Shown: one piece after another, positions 1-6,196 of the stretch
Layout: each line of letters opens with the position of its first letter
How positions within the stretch are numbered: the stretch's first letter is position 1
DNA from: Pseudomonadota bacterium
Lineage (GTDB): Bacteria; Pseudomonadota; Alphaproteobacteria; Sphingomonadales; Sphingomonadaceae
Direction: 5' to 3'
Length of the DNA: 8,021 nucleotides
Assembly (NCBI GenBank): GCA_023386515.1
Contig: JAEWJQ010000341.1
Location: 1-8,021, forward strand
Program-made: the position numbers and the translations under genes
Notes under the pieces: model-generated
What the model was told of the DNA's origin: nothing
What the model saw: the letters and a program-made list of their open reading frames with translations, nothing else
Databases searched by the model: none

Positions 1-63
1 CATGATCTCAACCTCACGCAGCTTGCCGATGATCTCCTCGGGCTTGTGCTTCTTCGCTGGCAT
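1..63 (-). CDS. IS3-family transposase OrfA, N-terminal fragment
   Basis: Reading the minus strand from the ATG at 63-61 gives 21 codons that run off the left edge and begin MPAKKHKPEEIIGKLREVE. I recognise this as the conserved start of IS3-family OrfA, the small helix-turn-helix protein that binds the IS ends and is usually joined to the DDE transposase OrfB by -1 frameshifting. A purine-rich GGAAGGGA lies a few bases upstream as a ribosome-binding site. Too little is present to say whether the full gene is intact. The plus-strand reading of the same DNA is an antisense shadow. Confidence 0.8.
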   Translation of the reverse strand, partial: MPAKKHKPEEIIGKLREVEIM

Positions 64-126
64 TCGTCGTCCCTTCCTCGATCCAGACTGTCATAGTCGA
101 TGGACCACTCAGAAGGGGGCAGCTCA
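1..126 (-). mobile_element. End of an IS3-family insertion sequence (partial)
   Basis: The segment holds the start of an IS3-type orfA on the minus strand, preceded by about 63 bp of leader that ends, on the minus strand, in TGAGCTGCCCCC. IS3-family ends characteristically begin with TG and often carry a C-rich run like this one, so I place the element tip at 126; 128 is possible because of a second CA. The rest of the element, including orfB and the other terminal repeat, lies to the left of the window, so neither the inverted repeat nor the target duplication can be checked. The element is oriented away from the sugar operon. Confidence 0.75.
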
Positions 127-139
127 CAAACCCGTTTTA

Positions 140-153
140 TGCAATCGATTGTT
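140..153. promoter_or_regulatory. Candidate LacI-family operator, CAATCGATTG core
   Basis: TGCAATCGATTGTT contains a perfect 10-bp palindrome at 142-151 centred on CG. The central CG and A/T-rich flanks match the general form of LacI/GalR-family operators. It lies about 75 bp before the transporter start and overlaps a possible -35 region. A lacI-type gene in the same locus makes it a natural target, but the link is inferred. Confidence 0.35.
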
Positions 154-179
154 GCTTTTGGGTGTTCTCTCGGTAAAAC
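152..179 (+). promoter_or_regulatory. Possible promoter of the sugar operon
   Basis: TTGCTT (152-157) and TAAAAC (174-179) are separated by 16 bp and resemble -35 and -10 boxes, with 3/6 and 4/6 matches to the sigma-70 consensus. This is the best spaced pair I found in the gap between the IS end and the transporter gene. Both boxes overlap dyad elements, as expected of a repressible promoter. The match is weak, and alphaproteobacterial promoters often diverge from the consensus. Confidence 0.25.
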
Positions 180-182
180 ACC
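161..182. promoter_or_regulatory. Candidate second operator, GGTGTT...AACACC dyad
   Basis: GGTGTT (161-166) and AACACC (177-182) form a 6-bp inverted repeat with a 10-bp spacer. The dyad is centred on CG at 171-172 and has one further matched pair inside. Its size and CG centre suit a dimeric LacI-type regulator. It would cover the proposed -10 region, where bound repressor would block transcription. Its sequence differs from the other dyad at 140-153, so both need not bind the same protein. Confidence 0.3.
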
Positions 183-224
183 GTCCGATCACGGCAGATG
201 ATCGACGGCAGAGAGGAATGGCTA

Positions 225-1568
225 ATGCGGGCGCCTGATTGGAAGCCGATTCTGTCGGTGCCGCGGATCCTCGAAATGAACCTGGGGTTCCTAGGGCTGC
301 AGTTCAGTTTCGGACTGCAGCAGGGCAACATGGCGCCGATCTACAGTTATCTCGGCGCGAATGAGGCGTCGTTGCCGCTGCTCCAACTCGCAGGGCCGAT
401 GACCGGCTTGCTGGTGCAGCCGCTGATCGGCGCGTTGAGCGATCGGACCGACACGCGGCTGGGGCGGCGGACGCCGTATTTCCTGATGGGGGCCCTGATC
501 TGCGCGGTGGGGCTGTTCTTCATGCCGCTCAGCCATTCTCTGTTGATGGCGGTCTCGCTGCTTTGGATCCTGGATGCGGGCAACAACATCACGATGGAGC
601 CATACCGTGCCTATGTCTCCGACCGGCTGGACGAGCGCCAGCACGAACTCGGGTTCCTGACGCAATCGGCGTTCACCGGCTTGGCGCAGATGCTCGCCTT
701 CCTGACGCCATCGCTGCTGGTGTGGGCGGGAATGAACCAGGACTGGGTCGATGCGCACAACATTCCCTATACCGCACGGATCGCATTCACCGTCGGGGCG
801 GCACTGTCGCTGACCACGATCCTCTATTCAGTGTGGCGCGTGCCCGAATTGCCGCTGACCGCGGACGAGCGCATGGCGATCGCGGCGCGGCCCAAGGGAT
901 TCGGGGCGGCGCTGAAGGAGATCTGCACGGCCATCGTCGCCATGCCGCCCGCCATGCGCAAGCTGGCTCTGATGAGCCTGTTTCAATGGTATGCGATGCA
1001 GGCCTATTGGAATTACGTCATCTATTCGATCGGTCGGTCGGTCTATGGTACGGCAGACGCGACCTCGAGCGGTTTCCATTCCGCCGTGCTGACCAACGGC
1101 GAGATGGCGGCCTGGTACAATGGCATCGCCTTCGTCGCCGCATTCGTGATGGTGCCGATCGCTCGGCGCATCGGTCCGGCCCCGCTGCACGCCGCCTGCC
1201 TGGTGCTCGCCGGGCTCGGTATGCTGGCGCTGCCGCATGTTGCCGAAAAATGGCTGCTGTTCGTGCCCGCCATCGGTATCGGGATCGGCTGGGCGAGCAT
1301 CATGGGCAATCCCTATGTGATCCTCGCCGGGTCGATCCCGCCGGAGCGGACGGGCGTCTACATGGGCATCTTCAACATGATGATCGTGATCCCAATGGTG
1401 TTGTTCTCGGTGACGATGCCGCTCGTCTACCGGCCGCTGCTTGGCGGCAATCCGGGGCAGGTGCTGACCCTCTGCGGCGTGTTGATGTTCGGTGCGGCCG
1501 CGGCGGTGTTCTGGGTGCGTGAGCGCGACGGCAGCCGGCAGGCGGCCGTGCAGGAGCATCGGCGGTGA
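225..1568 (+). CDS. MFS sugar/proton symporter, SUT/SLC45-like, probable sucrose importer
   Basis: This inner-membrane carrier probably brings a disaccharide, most likely sucrose, into the cytoplasm with protons. It is 447 aa with about twelve hydrophobic segments. The first cytoplasmic loop carries [17 protein letters not shown] at residues 69-85, the GxxSDRxxxxxGRRxP signature shared by plant sucrose transporters and related carriers. [10 protein letters not shown] at 120-129 resembles the NxxxxPxRA segment in the next loops of that family. I chose ATG 225 because AGAGGA ends 7 nt before it; an in-frame ATG at 198 would add nine polar residues and has no good ribosome-binding site. The stop overlaps the next gene's GTG by 4 nt, suggesting translational coupling. 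Family membership is well supported. Substrate specificity comes from the GH68 and GH36 neighbours and could instead be another disaccharide. Confidence 0.88.
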   Translation: MRAPDWKPILSVPRILEMNLGFLGLQFSFGLQQGNMAPIYSYLGANEASLPLLQLAGPMTGLLVQPLIGALSDRTDTRLGRRTPYFLMGALICAVGLFFMPLSHSLLMAVSLLWILDAGNNITMEPYRAYVSDRLDERQHELGFLTQSAFTGLAQMLAFLTPSLLVWAGMNQDWVDAHNIPYTARIAFTVGAALSLTTILYSVWRVPELPLTADERMAIAARPKGFGAALKEICTAIVAMPPAMRKLALMSLFQWYAMQAYWNYVIYSIGRSVYGTADATSSGFHSAVLTNGEMAAWYNGIAFVAAFVMVPIARRIGPAPLHAACLVLAGLGMLALPHVAEKWLLFVPAIGIGIGWASIMGNPYVILAGSIPPERTGVYMGIFNMMIVIPMVLFSVTMPLVYRPLLGGNPGQVLTLCGVLMFGAAAAVFWVRERDGSRQAAVQEHRR

Positions 1569-2692
1569 CCGCCTGGACGCGCGAACAGGCCGCTGCCGCT
1601 GCCGCGACCCCCGATCTGCGCCTGCCGGTCATCGCTGCGGCGGACGTCGTGCCGATCGATGCGGAACGCGACCTCTGGGACATGTGGCAGATCATGCGCC
1701 GGGACGGCAGCACGGCGATGGTGGACGGGCGGGCGTGGTGGTTCTTCCTCGCCGTGCCGAAGATGCACGATCCGGAAGCGCGCCACGATCGCGCGCGCAT
1801 CCGCCTCTACAGCCGCGGCGCCGACGGGTGGCGTGACCATGGCGACGCCTTTCCCGACGGCTTTTCGCCGGGCACGCGGGAATGGTCGGGCAGCGCCGTG
1901 CTCGAAGACGACGGCGTCACGCTCACCATGCATTTCACCGCATCGGGTTGGCGGTCGGGCGGCCCGCATTTCGCCCAGCGTCTGTTCGTGACGAGCGGGC
2001 GGTTCGAAGACGGTCATCTGTCGGGCTGGAGCACACCGGTCGAAACCGCCGTCGCGGACGGCATGCTGTACCGCATCGCCGACGAGGACATGCCGACCGA
2101 CGATCGCATCAAGGGCTTTCGCGATCCCGGCTATTTCCGCGATCCCGGGACGGGAGGCGAATATATCCTGTTCACCGGATCGGCACCGGACGTGGCCGAC
2201 GTCCATGACGGAATCATCGGTCTGGCGATGCGCAAGGGTGACGGCTGGTCGCTGCTCCCGCCGATCCTGACGGCGATCGGCGTCAACAGCGAATTGGAGC
2301 GGCCGCATATCGTCACACGAGACGGCCTGTATTACCTGTTCTGGTCGACGCAGGCGAAGCGTTTCGCGCCCGGCATCGGCGCGCCCACGGGGCTGTATGG
2401 CATGGTCGCCGAGACGGTCGAAGGGCCATGGCGGCCGCTCAACGGCAGCGGGCTCGTTGCGGGCAATCCGGTGGCCGAACCCTGCCAGGCCTATTGCTGG
2501 TGGGTCACCGGCGAGGGCGAGGTCATCAGCTTTGTCGATTATTGGGGACTACAGGGCCGCAGCACGGCCGACGACCTGACGCTGCGCCGGGAGCGGTTCG
2601 GGGGCACGGCAGCACCGATGTTCCAGCTGGAACTGGGCGGCGACACGACGCGGATTCTACCGTCGCGAAACGAGGGGACAGAGGATGCGTAA
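1565..2692 (+). CDS. GH68 sucrose hydrolase / levansucrase-type fructosyltransferase
   Basis: This enzyme acts on sucrose through a fructosyl-enzyme intermediate, giving glucose plus fructose or fructan. At 375 aa it is shorter than typical GH68 proteins (about 415-470 aa). The family landmarks occur in order: DLWDMW with predicted nucleophile Asp39, EWSGSA around Trp107, GFRDP with transition-state stabiliser Asp187, and SELERPH with acid/base Glu245. GLYGMVAE and the following GPW...LNGSGLV...NP segment also match the family. The N-terminus is polar and Ala-rich with no signal peptide, so a cytoplasmic location is likely; however, some Gram-negative GH68 enzymes are exported without a classical signal. 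The GTG start has AGGAG 8 nt upstream and overlaps the transporter stop by 4 nt; the 3' end overlaps the alpha-galactosidase by 8 nt. Coupling to an importer suggests a catabolic hydrolase rather than an exopolysaccharide synthase. That role is inferred. Confidence 0.9.
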   Translation: MTAWTREQAAAAAATPDLRLPVIAAADVVPIDAERDLWDMWQIMRRDGSTAMVDGRAWWFFLAVPKMHDPEARHDRARIRLYSRGADGWRDHGDAFPDGFSPGTREWSGSAVLEDDGVTLTMHFTASGWRSGGPHFAQRLFVTSGRFEDGHLSGWSTPVETAVADGMLYRIADEDMPTDDRIKGFRDPGYFRDPGTGGEYILFTGSAPDVADVHDGIIGLAMRKGDGWSLLPPILTAIGVNSELERPHIVTRDGLYYLFWSTQAKRFAPGIGAPTGLYGMVAETVEGPWRPLNGSGLVAGNPVAEPCQAYCWWVTGEGEVISFVDYWGLQGRSTADDLTLRRERFGGTAAPMFQLELGGDTTRILPSRNEGTEDA

Positions 2693-4928
2693 GGTTGGAA
2701 TGCTGATGGCGGCAGGCATGGTCGCTGCCGTGTGGGCCCAATCCACGGACGCGAAGGTCACCGCGCCGAAGGGCGCGACGGTATTTCGGCTGGACGGCGC
2801 CGGCGTGACATATGCCATGGGCGTCGACGACAAGGGTTATCTGCAGCCGCTCTATTGGGGAGCGCCGCTCGCCGCCGACGATCCGCTCGTCGCGGTCGAT
2901 CCCGCACGCGCTGGAGAGCCTGCACAGGTCAGGGCGCCGGGCGAGCTTTCCGGTTTCGATCCTGCCGGATCGGTGACGCCGCAGGAATATCCGGGGCAGG
3001 GGGAGGGACTCGTTTCGGAGCCCGGGGTCAAGGCGGTGTTCGCCGATGGCAACCGGGACCTCGTGCTCAAATACCGGTCGCACCGCGTCGAGGGCGAGAC
3101 GCTGATCGTCGAGCTTGCCGACATCGGCCGTCCGTTCACCGTCGAGTTGCGCTATACGATCGATCCGGCGACGGGAATCATCGCGCGCTCCGCCGTCGCG
3201 CGTAATGGCGATTCGCGTCCGGTCCGTCTCGACCAGATCGCCGCCGCCATCTTCACCTTGCCGGCGGGCGACGATTACCGGCTGCACTATCTGACCGGGC
3301 GCCATGCGGCCGAATGGACCAGGAAGGAGGTCGCGGTCACCCCCGCGCTGACCGTGCTGGAAAGCCGGCGCGGATCGACCGGCCATGGCAACAACCCATG
3401 GTTCGCCGTCGGCCGCGAAGGACTGACCAGCGAGGAGAGTGGCCCGGTCTGGTATGGCGCACTGGCCTGGTCGGGATCCTTCCGCCTCAGCGTCGGGCAG
3501 GACAATCTGGGTCGGGTGCGGATCAGCGGCGGCTACAATCCCTATGACTTCGCCTGGACTCTGAAGCCGGGCGAGACGCTGGCGACGCCCATCTTCTACG
3601 CCGGCTATTCCAATGCGGGCATGGGCGAGGCGTCGCGGACCTTCCACCGGTTCCAGATGACGCACATCATCCCCAATGGGCCCAAGGCGAAGCTGCGTCC
3701 GGTGCTGTACAACAGCTGGGAAGCCACCGCGTTCGACGTCACCGAGCAGGGGCAGGAGGCGCTGGCAGAAAAGGCCGCGAAGATCGGTGTCGAACGCTTC
3801 GTCGTCGACGATGGCTGGTTCGGGATGCGCAACAGCGACAAGGCGGGATTGGGCGACTGGACCGTCAACCGCGTCAAGTTCCCGCAGGGATTGAAGCCGC
3901 TGATCGACAAGGTGCACGGCCTCGGCATGGACTTCGGGCTGTGGGTCGAGCCCGAGATGGTCAACGTCGATAGCGACCTCTACCGCGCCCATCCCGACTG
4001 GGTGCTCAATTATGCCGGCCGACCGCGGACGGAGGGACGTAATCAACTCGTTCTCAACCTCGCGCGCACCGACGTGCGCGATCACCTGCTCGGCTGGCTC
4101 GACCGACTCGTCAGCGAGAACGACATCGCCTTCCTGAAATGGGATTACAACCGCAACTGGACCGAGGCGGGATGGCCGCAGGTAGCGGTCGAGGACCAGC
4201 AGCGCGTCTACGTCGACTATGTCCGCAACCTCTACTACATCCTCGGCGAACTGCGCCGACGTCATCCCAAGCTGGAGATCGAGGCCTGTTCGGGCGGCGG
4301 CGGTCGTATCGATCTCGGCATCATCGGCTTTTCCGACGAGGTCTGGACGTCGGACAATACCGATCCCGCCGATCGTCTGATGATCCAGGACGGCTTCACC
4401 CAGGCCTATGCGCCTGCGGTGATGATGGCGTGGGTGACGGACAGCCCGAATTGGGCGAACACGCGCGTCACCAGCCTCGATTATCGGTTCCTGTCATCCA
4501 TGCAGGGCGGTCTGGGGATCGGCGCCAATCTGGATCGCTGGCAGGGCGCCGATTTCGCGACGGCGGCCAAATGGGTCGCCGCCTACAAGACCATTCGCAA
4601 CACGGTGCAACGCGGCCGCCTGTATCGCATCGATCCGCCCACCCGCGACAATGCCTCGTCCGCGACGATGTATGTCGCGCAGGACGGCAGCCAGGGCGTG
4701 ATGTTCCAGATGCTGCATTCATCCATGTGGCGAGACAATCCGGCCGCCGAACATCCCCGCGGGCTGGAGCCGGCCAGCGTGTACCGCGTCTCGATGCTCG
4801 GCGGCGGCGCACTGCCTGCCGGCGTGCCCGATCGGGCCAGTGGCGCCTATTGGATGAACAGGGGGCTGCGCGCGCCCCTCAAGGGCGATTACGTCGGTGC
4901 GGCATTCGTGTTCGATCGGCTGAAATAG
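2685..4928 (+). CDS. Secreted GH36 alpha-galactosidase
   Basis: This enzyme removes terminal alpha-1,6-galactose, as in melibiose, raffinose and stachyose, with retention of configuration. The 747 aa length matches large bacterial GH36 enzymes. Residues 1-18 or 1-23 form a signal peptide (MRK, hydrophobic Ala/Val/Met core, cleavage after VWA or TDA), predicting export to the periplasm. An N-terminal beta-sandwich region (roughly 35-310) precedes the TIM barrel, which starts near NSWEA at 343-347. Barrel motifs are DDGWF (375-379), WVEPEMVN (420-427), KWDYNR with predicted nucleophile Asp487, CSGGGGRID (535-543) and WTSDNTD with predicted acid/base Asp557. The 70-residue gap between the catalytic aspartates equals that in Geobacillus AgaN-type enzymes (Asp478/Asp548). 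The ATG lies inside the GH68 3' end, with GAGGGGA 6 nt upstream. No frameshift or missing catalytic residue is visible. Galactose release outside the inner membrane would leave sucrose for the upstream carrier. Confidence 0.93.
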   Translation: MRKVGMLMAAGMVAAVWAQSTDAKVTAPKGATVFRLDGAGVTYAMGVDDKGYLQPLYWGAPLAADDPLVAVDPARAGEPAQVRAPGELSGFDPAGSVTPQEYPGQGEGLVSEPGVKAVFADGNRDLVLKYRSHRVEGETLIVELADIGRPFTVELRYTIDPATGIIARSAVARNGDSRPVRLDQIAAAIFTLPAGDDYRLHYLTGRHAAEWTRKEVAVTPALTVLESRRGSTGHGNNPWFAVGREGLTSEESGPVWYGALAWSGSFRLSVGQDNLGRVRISGGYNPYDFAWTLKPGETLATPIFYAGYSNAGMGEASRTFHRFQMTHIIPNGPKAKLRPVLYNSWEATAFDVTEQGQEALAEKAAKIGVERFVVDDGWFGMRNSDKAGLGDWTVNRVKFPQGLKPLIDKVHGLGMDFGLWVEPEMVNVDSDLYRAHPDWVLNYAGRPRTEGRNQLVLNLARTDVRDHLLGWLDRLVSENDIAFLKWDYNRNWTEAGWPQVAVEDQQRVYVDYVRNLYYILGELRRRHPKLEIEACSGGGGRIDLGIIGFSDEVWTSDNTDPADRLMIQDGFTQAYAPAVMMAWVTDSPNWANTRVTSLDYRFLSSMQGGLGIGANLDRWQGADFATAAKWVAAYKTIRNTVQRGRLYRIDPPTRDNASSATMYVAQDGSQGVMFQMLHSSMWRDNPAAEHPRGLEPASVYRVSMLGGGALPAGVPDRASGAYWMNRGLRAPLKGDYVGAAFVFDRLK

Positions 4929-4962
4929 GCGGCGTCGACAAAGAGACGCGCTTCACGCCGCC
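4928..4962 (-). terminator. Hairpin at the alpha-galactosidase stop, possible lacI terminator
   Basis: GGCGGCGT (4928-4935) and ACGCCGCC (4955-4962) form a perfect 8-bp stem with a 19-nt loop. The hairpin begins on the last base of the alpha-galactosidase stop codon. Read on the minus strand it is followed by TATTTC, a weak U-run, so it could end the lacI transcript. On the plus strand no T-run follows. It is suggestive only. Confidence 0.35.
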
Positions 4963-4965
4963 CAT

Positions 4966-4995
4966 GCCCCGTCCGCCGTCAGGGCGGGGCGGGGC
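4966..4995. terminator. Strong GC hairpin between convergent genes
   Basis: GCCCCGTCCGCC (4966-4977) pairs with 4983-4995 as six and five GC pairs joined by one G-T pair and a single bulged G, around a 5-nt loop. It lies 37 nt after the alpha-galactosidase stop and 25 nt before the end of lacI. No T-tract follows on either strand, so it is not a textbook intrinsic terminator. It could protect the mRNA 3' end or slow opposing polymerases. Confidence 0.45.
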
Positions 4996-5019
4996 GTTGA
5001 CGGACGGACTCGTCGCCTG

Positions 5020-6057
5020 TCAGGCGCTATCCCGTATCATCAGCTTCGGCTCCATGGCGACCGAGGGCGTGTCTTCGCCCGCGATCCGTCCGAACAAGGC
5101 GTCGAGCATCGCGGCGGCGCCGACGCTCAGATCCTGTCGGATCGTGGTCAGCCGCACGCGCGCCTGCGCGGCGAAGGGCAGGTCGTCGAAGCCGGTGACC
5201 GCCATTGCTTCCGGAACGGCGACGCCACGGGCCTCCAGCGCCTCGATGGTGGCCATGGCGATCACGTCCGAGGCCGCAGCGATGCCGTCGATCGCATTAC
5301 CGGCCCGATCCAGATTGACGGCGATCTCATCCGCCATGATGTCGGACGCCAAGTGTGTGTCGAGCTGCAAAGGCTCCGGCAAGCCGGCCGCGGCCGCGGC
5401 CGCGCAAAGCCCGCGATGCCGCTCGATCAACTCCAGCGTACGAATTTCGCCCATGAAGGCGAGCCGGCGGCAGCCGCGTGCGATCAGTCGTTCGCCGACC
5501 ATCCGCCCCCCGGCGAAATTGTCGATGCCGATCGCGCAATGCACCTGTCCGGGCAGCGCGCTGCCCCAGACGACCAGCGGGCGATAATAGCGGGCCGCCG
5601 CCTCGATCACCGCCAGCTGGTTTGTCTGGCCGATCAGCAGGACGCCGTCGAGCGTTCCCGAAAGGACGATGTCGTCCAGCCAGTCGTCACTGTCCGGCTC
5701 GATCCGCGACAGCAGCACGTCATAACCGCGTTCGGTGATGCCGTCGGCGAGATGGCCGAGCAGGGTCATGAAGAACGGGTCGGACAGATGCTGACGGCGT
5801 TCGTGTCCCAGCGGCACGGCGACGCCGATCATACCGGTGCGCCGCGTCCGCAATCGTCGTGCCATCAGATTGGGACGAAAGCCATGCTGTGCGGCAATGT
5901 CGGCGATCCGCTCTCGCGTCTGGTCGCTGACGAGCGGGCTGCCGGCGAGGGCGCGGGACACGGTGCCGGGGTTCACACCGGCCAGGCGGGCGATGTCCTT
6001 CAGCGTGCGGACGGGGCGCTCGGCAGGACTGGTCATGGCAGGCGCATAGCGGGTCAT
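5020..6057 (-). CDS. LacI/GalR-family transcriptional regulator
   Basis: This is a sugar-responsive DNA-binding regulator of 345 aa, a normal length for the family. The N-terminal helix-turn-helix is TLKDIARLAGVNPGTVSRAL at residues 18-37, with the hinge helix region up to about residue 75. The periplasmic-binding-protein-like effector domain follows and includes GRMVGERLIARGCRRLAFMG and, near the C-terminus, AVTGFDDLPFA, both typical. The start is uncertain. ATG 6057 sits within a 14-bp palindrome and has only GGTGG directly abutting it; in-frame ATG 6036 gives 338 aa and also lacks a clear ribosome-binding site. The gene converges on the sugar operon and lies downstream of, but separated by a terminator from, the TonB receptor. 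It probably controls both units in response to sucrose, raffinose or a product. That is inferred from position; the ligand cannot be read from sequence. Confidence 0.92.
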   Translation of the reverse strand: MTRYAPAMTSPAERPVRTLKDIARLAGVNPGTVSRALAGSPLVSDQTRERIADIAAQHGFRPNLMARRLRTRRTGMIGVAVPLGHERRQHLSDPFFMTLLGHLADGITERGYDVLLSRIEPDSDDWLDDIVLSGTLDGVLLIGQTNQLAVIEAAARYYRPLVVWGSALPGQVHCAIGIDNFAGGRMVGERLIARGCRRLAFMGEIRTLELIERHRGLCAAAAAAGLPEPLQLDTHLASDIMADEIAVNLDRAGNAIDGIAAASDVIAMATIEALEARGVAVPEAMAVTGFDDLPFAAQARVRLTTIRQDLSVGAAAMLDALFGRIAGEDTPSVAMEPKLMIRDSA

Positions 6058-6070
6058 CCACCATGGTGGA
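6057..6070. promoter_or_regulatory. 14-bp perfect palindrome at the lacI start, candidate operator
   Basis: TCCACCATGGTGGA is a perfect inverted repeat covering the first base of the ATG at 6057 and the bases upstream. It could be an autoregulatory operator, or a hairpin that masks the initiation region if start 6036 is used. Its centre is AT rather than the CG typical of LacI operators. It also contains an out-of-frame ATG at 6064. Confidence 0.35.
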
Positions 6071-6074
6071 AGCG

Positions 6075-6114
6075 ACCTGCAGGGCGCCTACGATCGCGTA
6101 AGCCTGATGCAGGT
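6075..6114. promoter_or_regulatory. 40-bp nested dyad upstream of lacI
   Basis: ACCTGCA (6075-6081) and TGCAGGT (6108-6114) are exact inverted copies. TACG (6089-6092) and CGTA (6097-6100) form a second inverted pair about the same centre, 6094.5. Two arm pairs on one axis suggest a protein-binding site or an RNA stem in the lacI leader. The left arm also contains the 8-bp palindrome CCTGCAGG. The binding factor is unknown; the adjacent LacI protein is the obvious candidate. Confidence 0.35.
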
Positions 6115-6137
6115 TACGAATTGAGCAGATAATCTGG

Positions 6138-6179
6138 AAAAATGAGCGGGGCCTGTGGTGGGAGGCGCGACCCCGCTCA
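6138..6179 (-). terminator. Intrinsic terminator of the TonB-dependent receptor gene
   Basis: On the minus strand TGAGCGGGG (6179-6171) and CCCCGCTCA (6151-6143) form a 9-bp GC-rich stem. The 19-nt loop can add a GCCT/AGGC inner stem. Five T residues (6142-6138) follow directly. This is a classic rho-independent terminator starting 17 nt after the receptor stop codon. It should separate receptor transcription from lacI, so lacI needs its own promoter in about 6058-6137. Confidence 0.8.
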
Positions 6180-6196
6180 AGGGGGGAAGGTCGGGA

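Noticed and set aside
2..238. A 78-codon plus-strand frame at the left edge
   Set aside because: Its first part is the antisense of the IS3 orfA start and the rest crosses the IS tip and promoter region.
563..1522. A 319-codon plus-strand frame inside the transporter gene
   Set aside because: It is an out-of-frame shadow of the MFS gene, rich in Arg/Gly/Asp, with no hydrophobic segments or domain.
1427..2308. A 293-codon minus-strand frame across the transporter/GH68 junction
   Set aside because: It is antisense to both conserved genes, low in complexity and without its own promoter or ribosome-binding site.
2526..4265. A 579-codon open frame on the minus strand opposite GH68 and GH36
   Set aside because: It lies entirely antisense to two genes with clear catalytic motifs, its protein shows no recognisable family, and long antisense frames are common in high-GC coding DNA.
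4139..5587. A 482-codon plus-strand frame running through the convergent gap
   Set aside because: It is out of frame with GH36 and antisense to lacI, and has no coherent domain; both overlapped genes are well supported.
140..6070. A single operator motif shared by the operon promoter dyads and the lacI palindromes
   Set aside because: CAATCGATTG, GGTGTT/AACACC, TCCACCATGGTGGA and ACCTGCA/TGCAGGT do not share a consistent half-site in the same orientation, so I cannot define a common motif.
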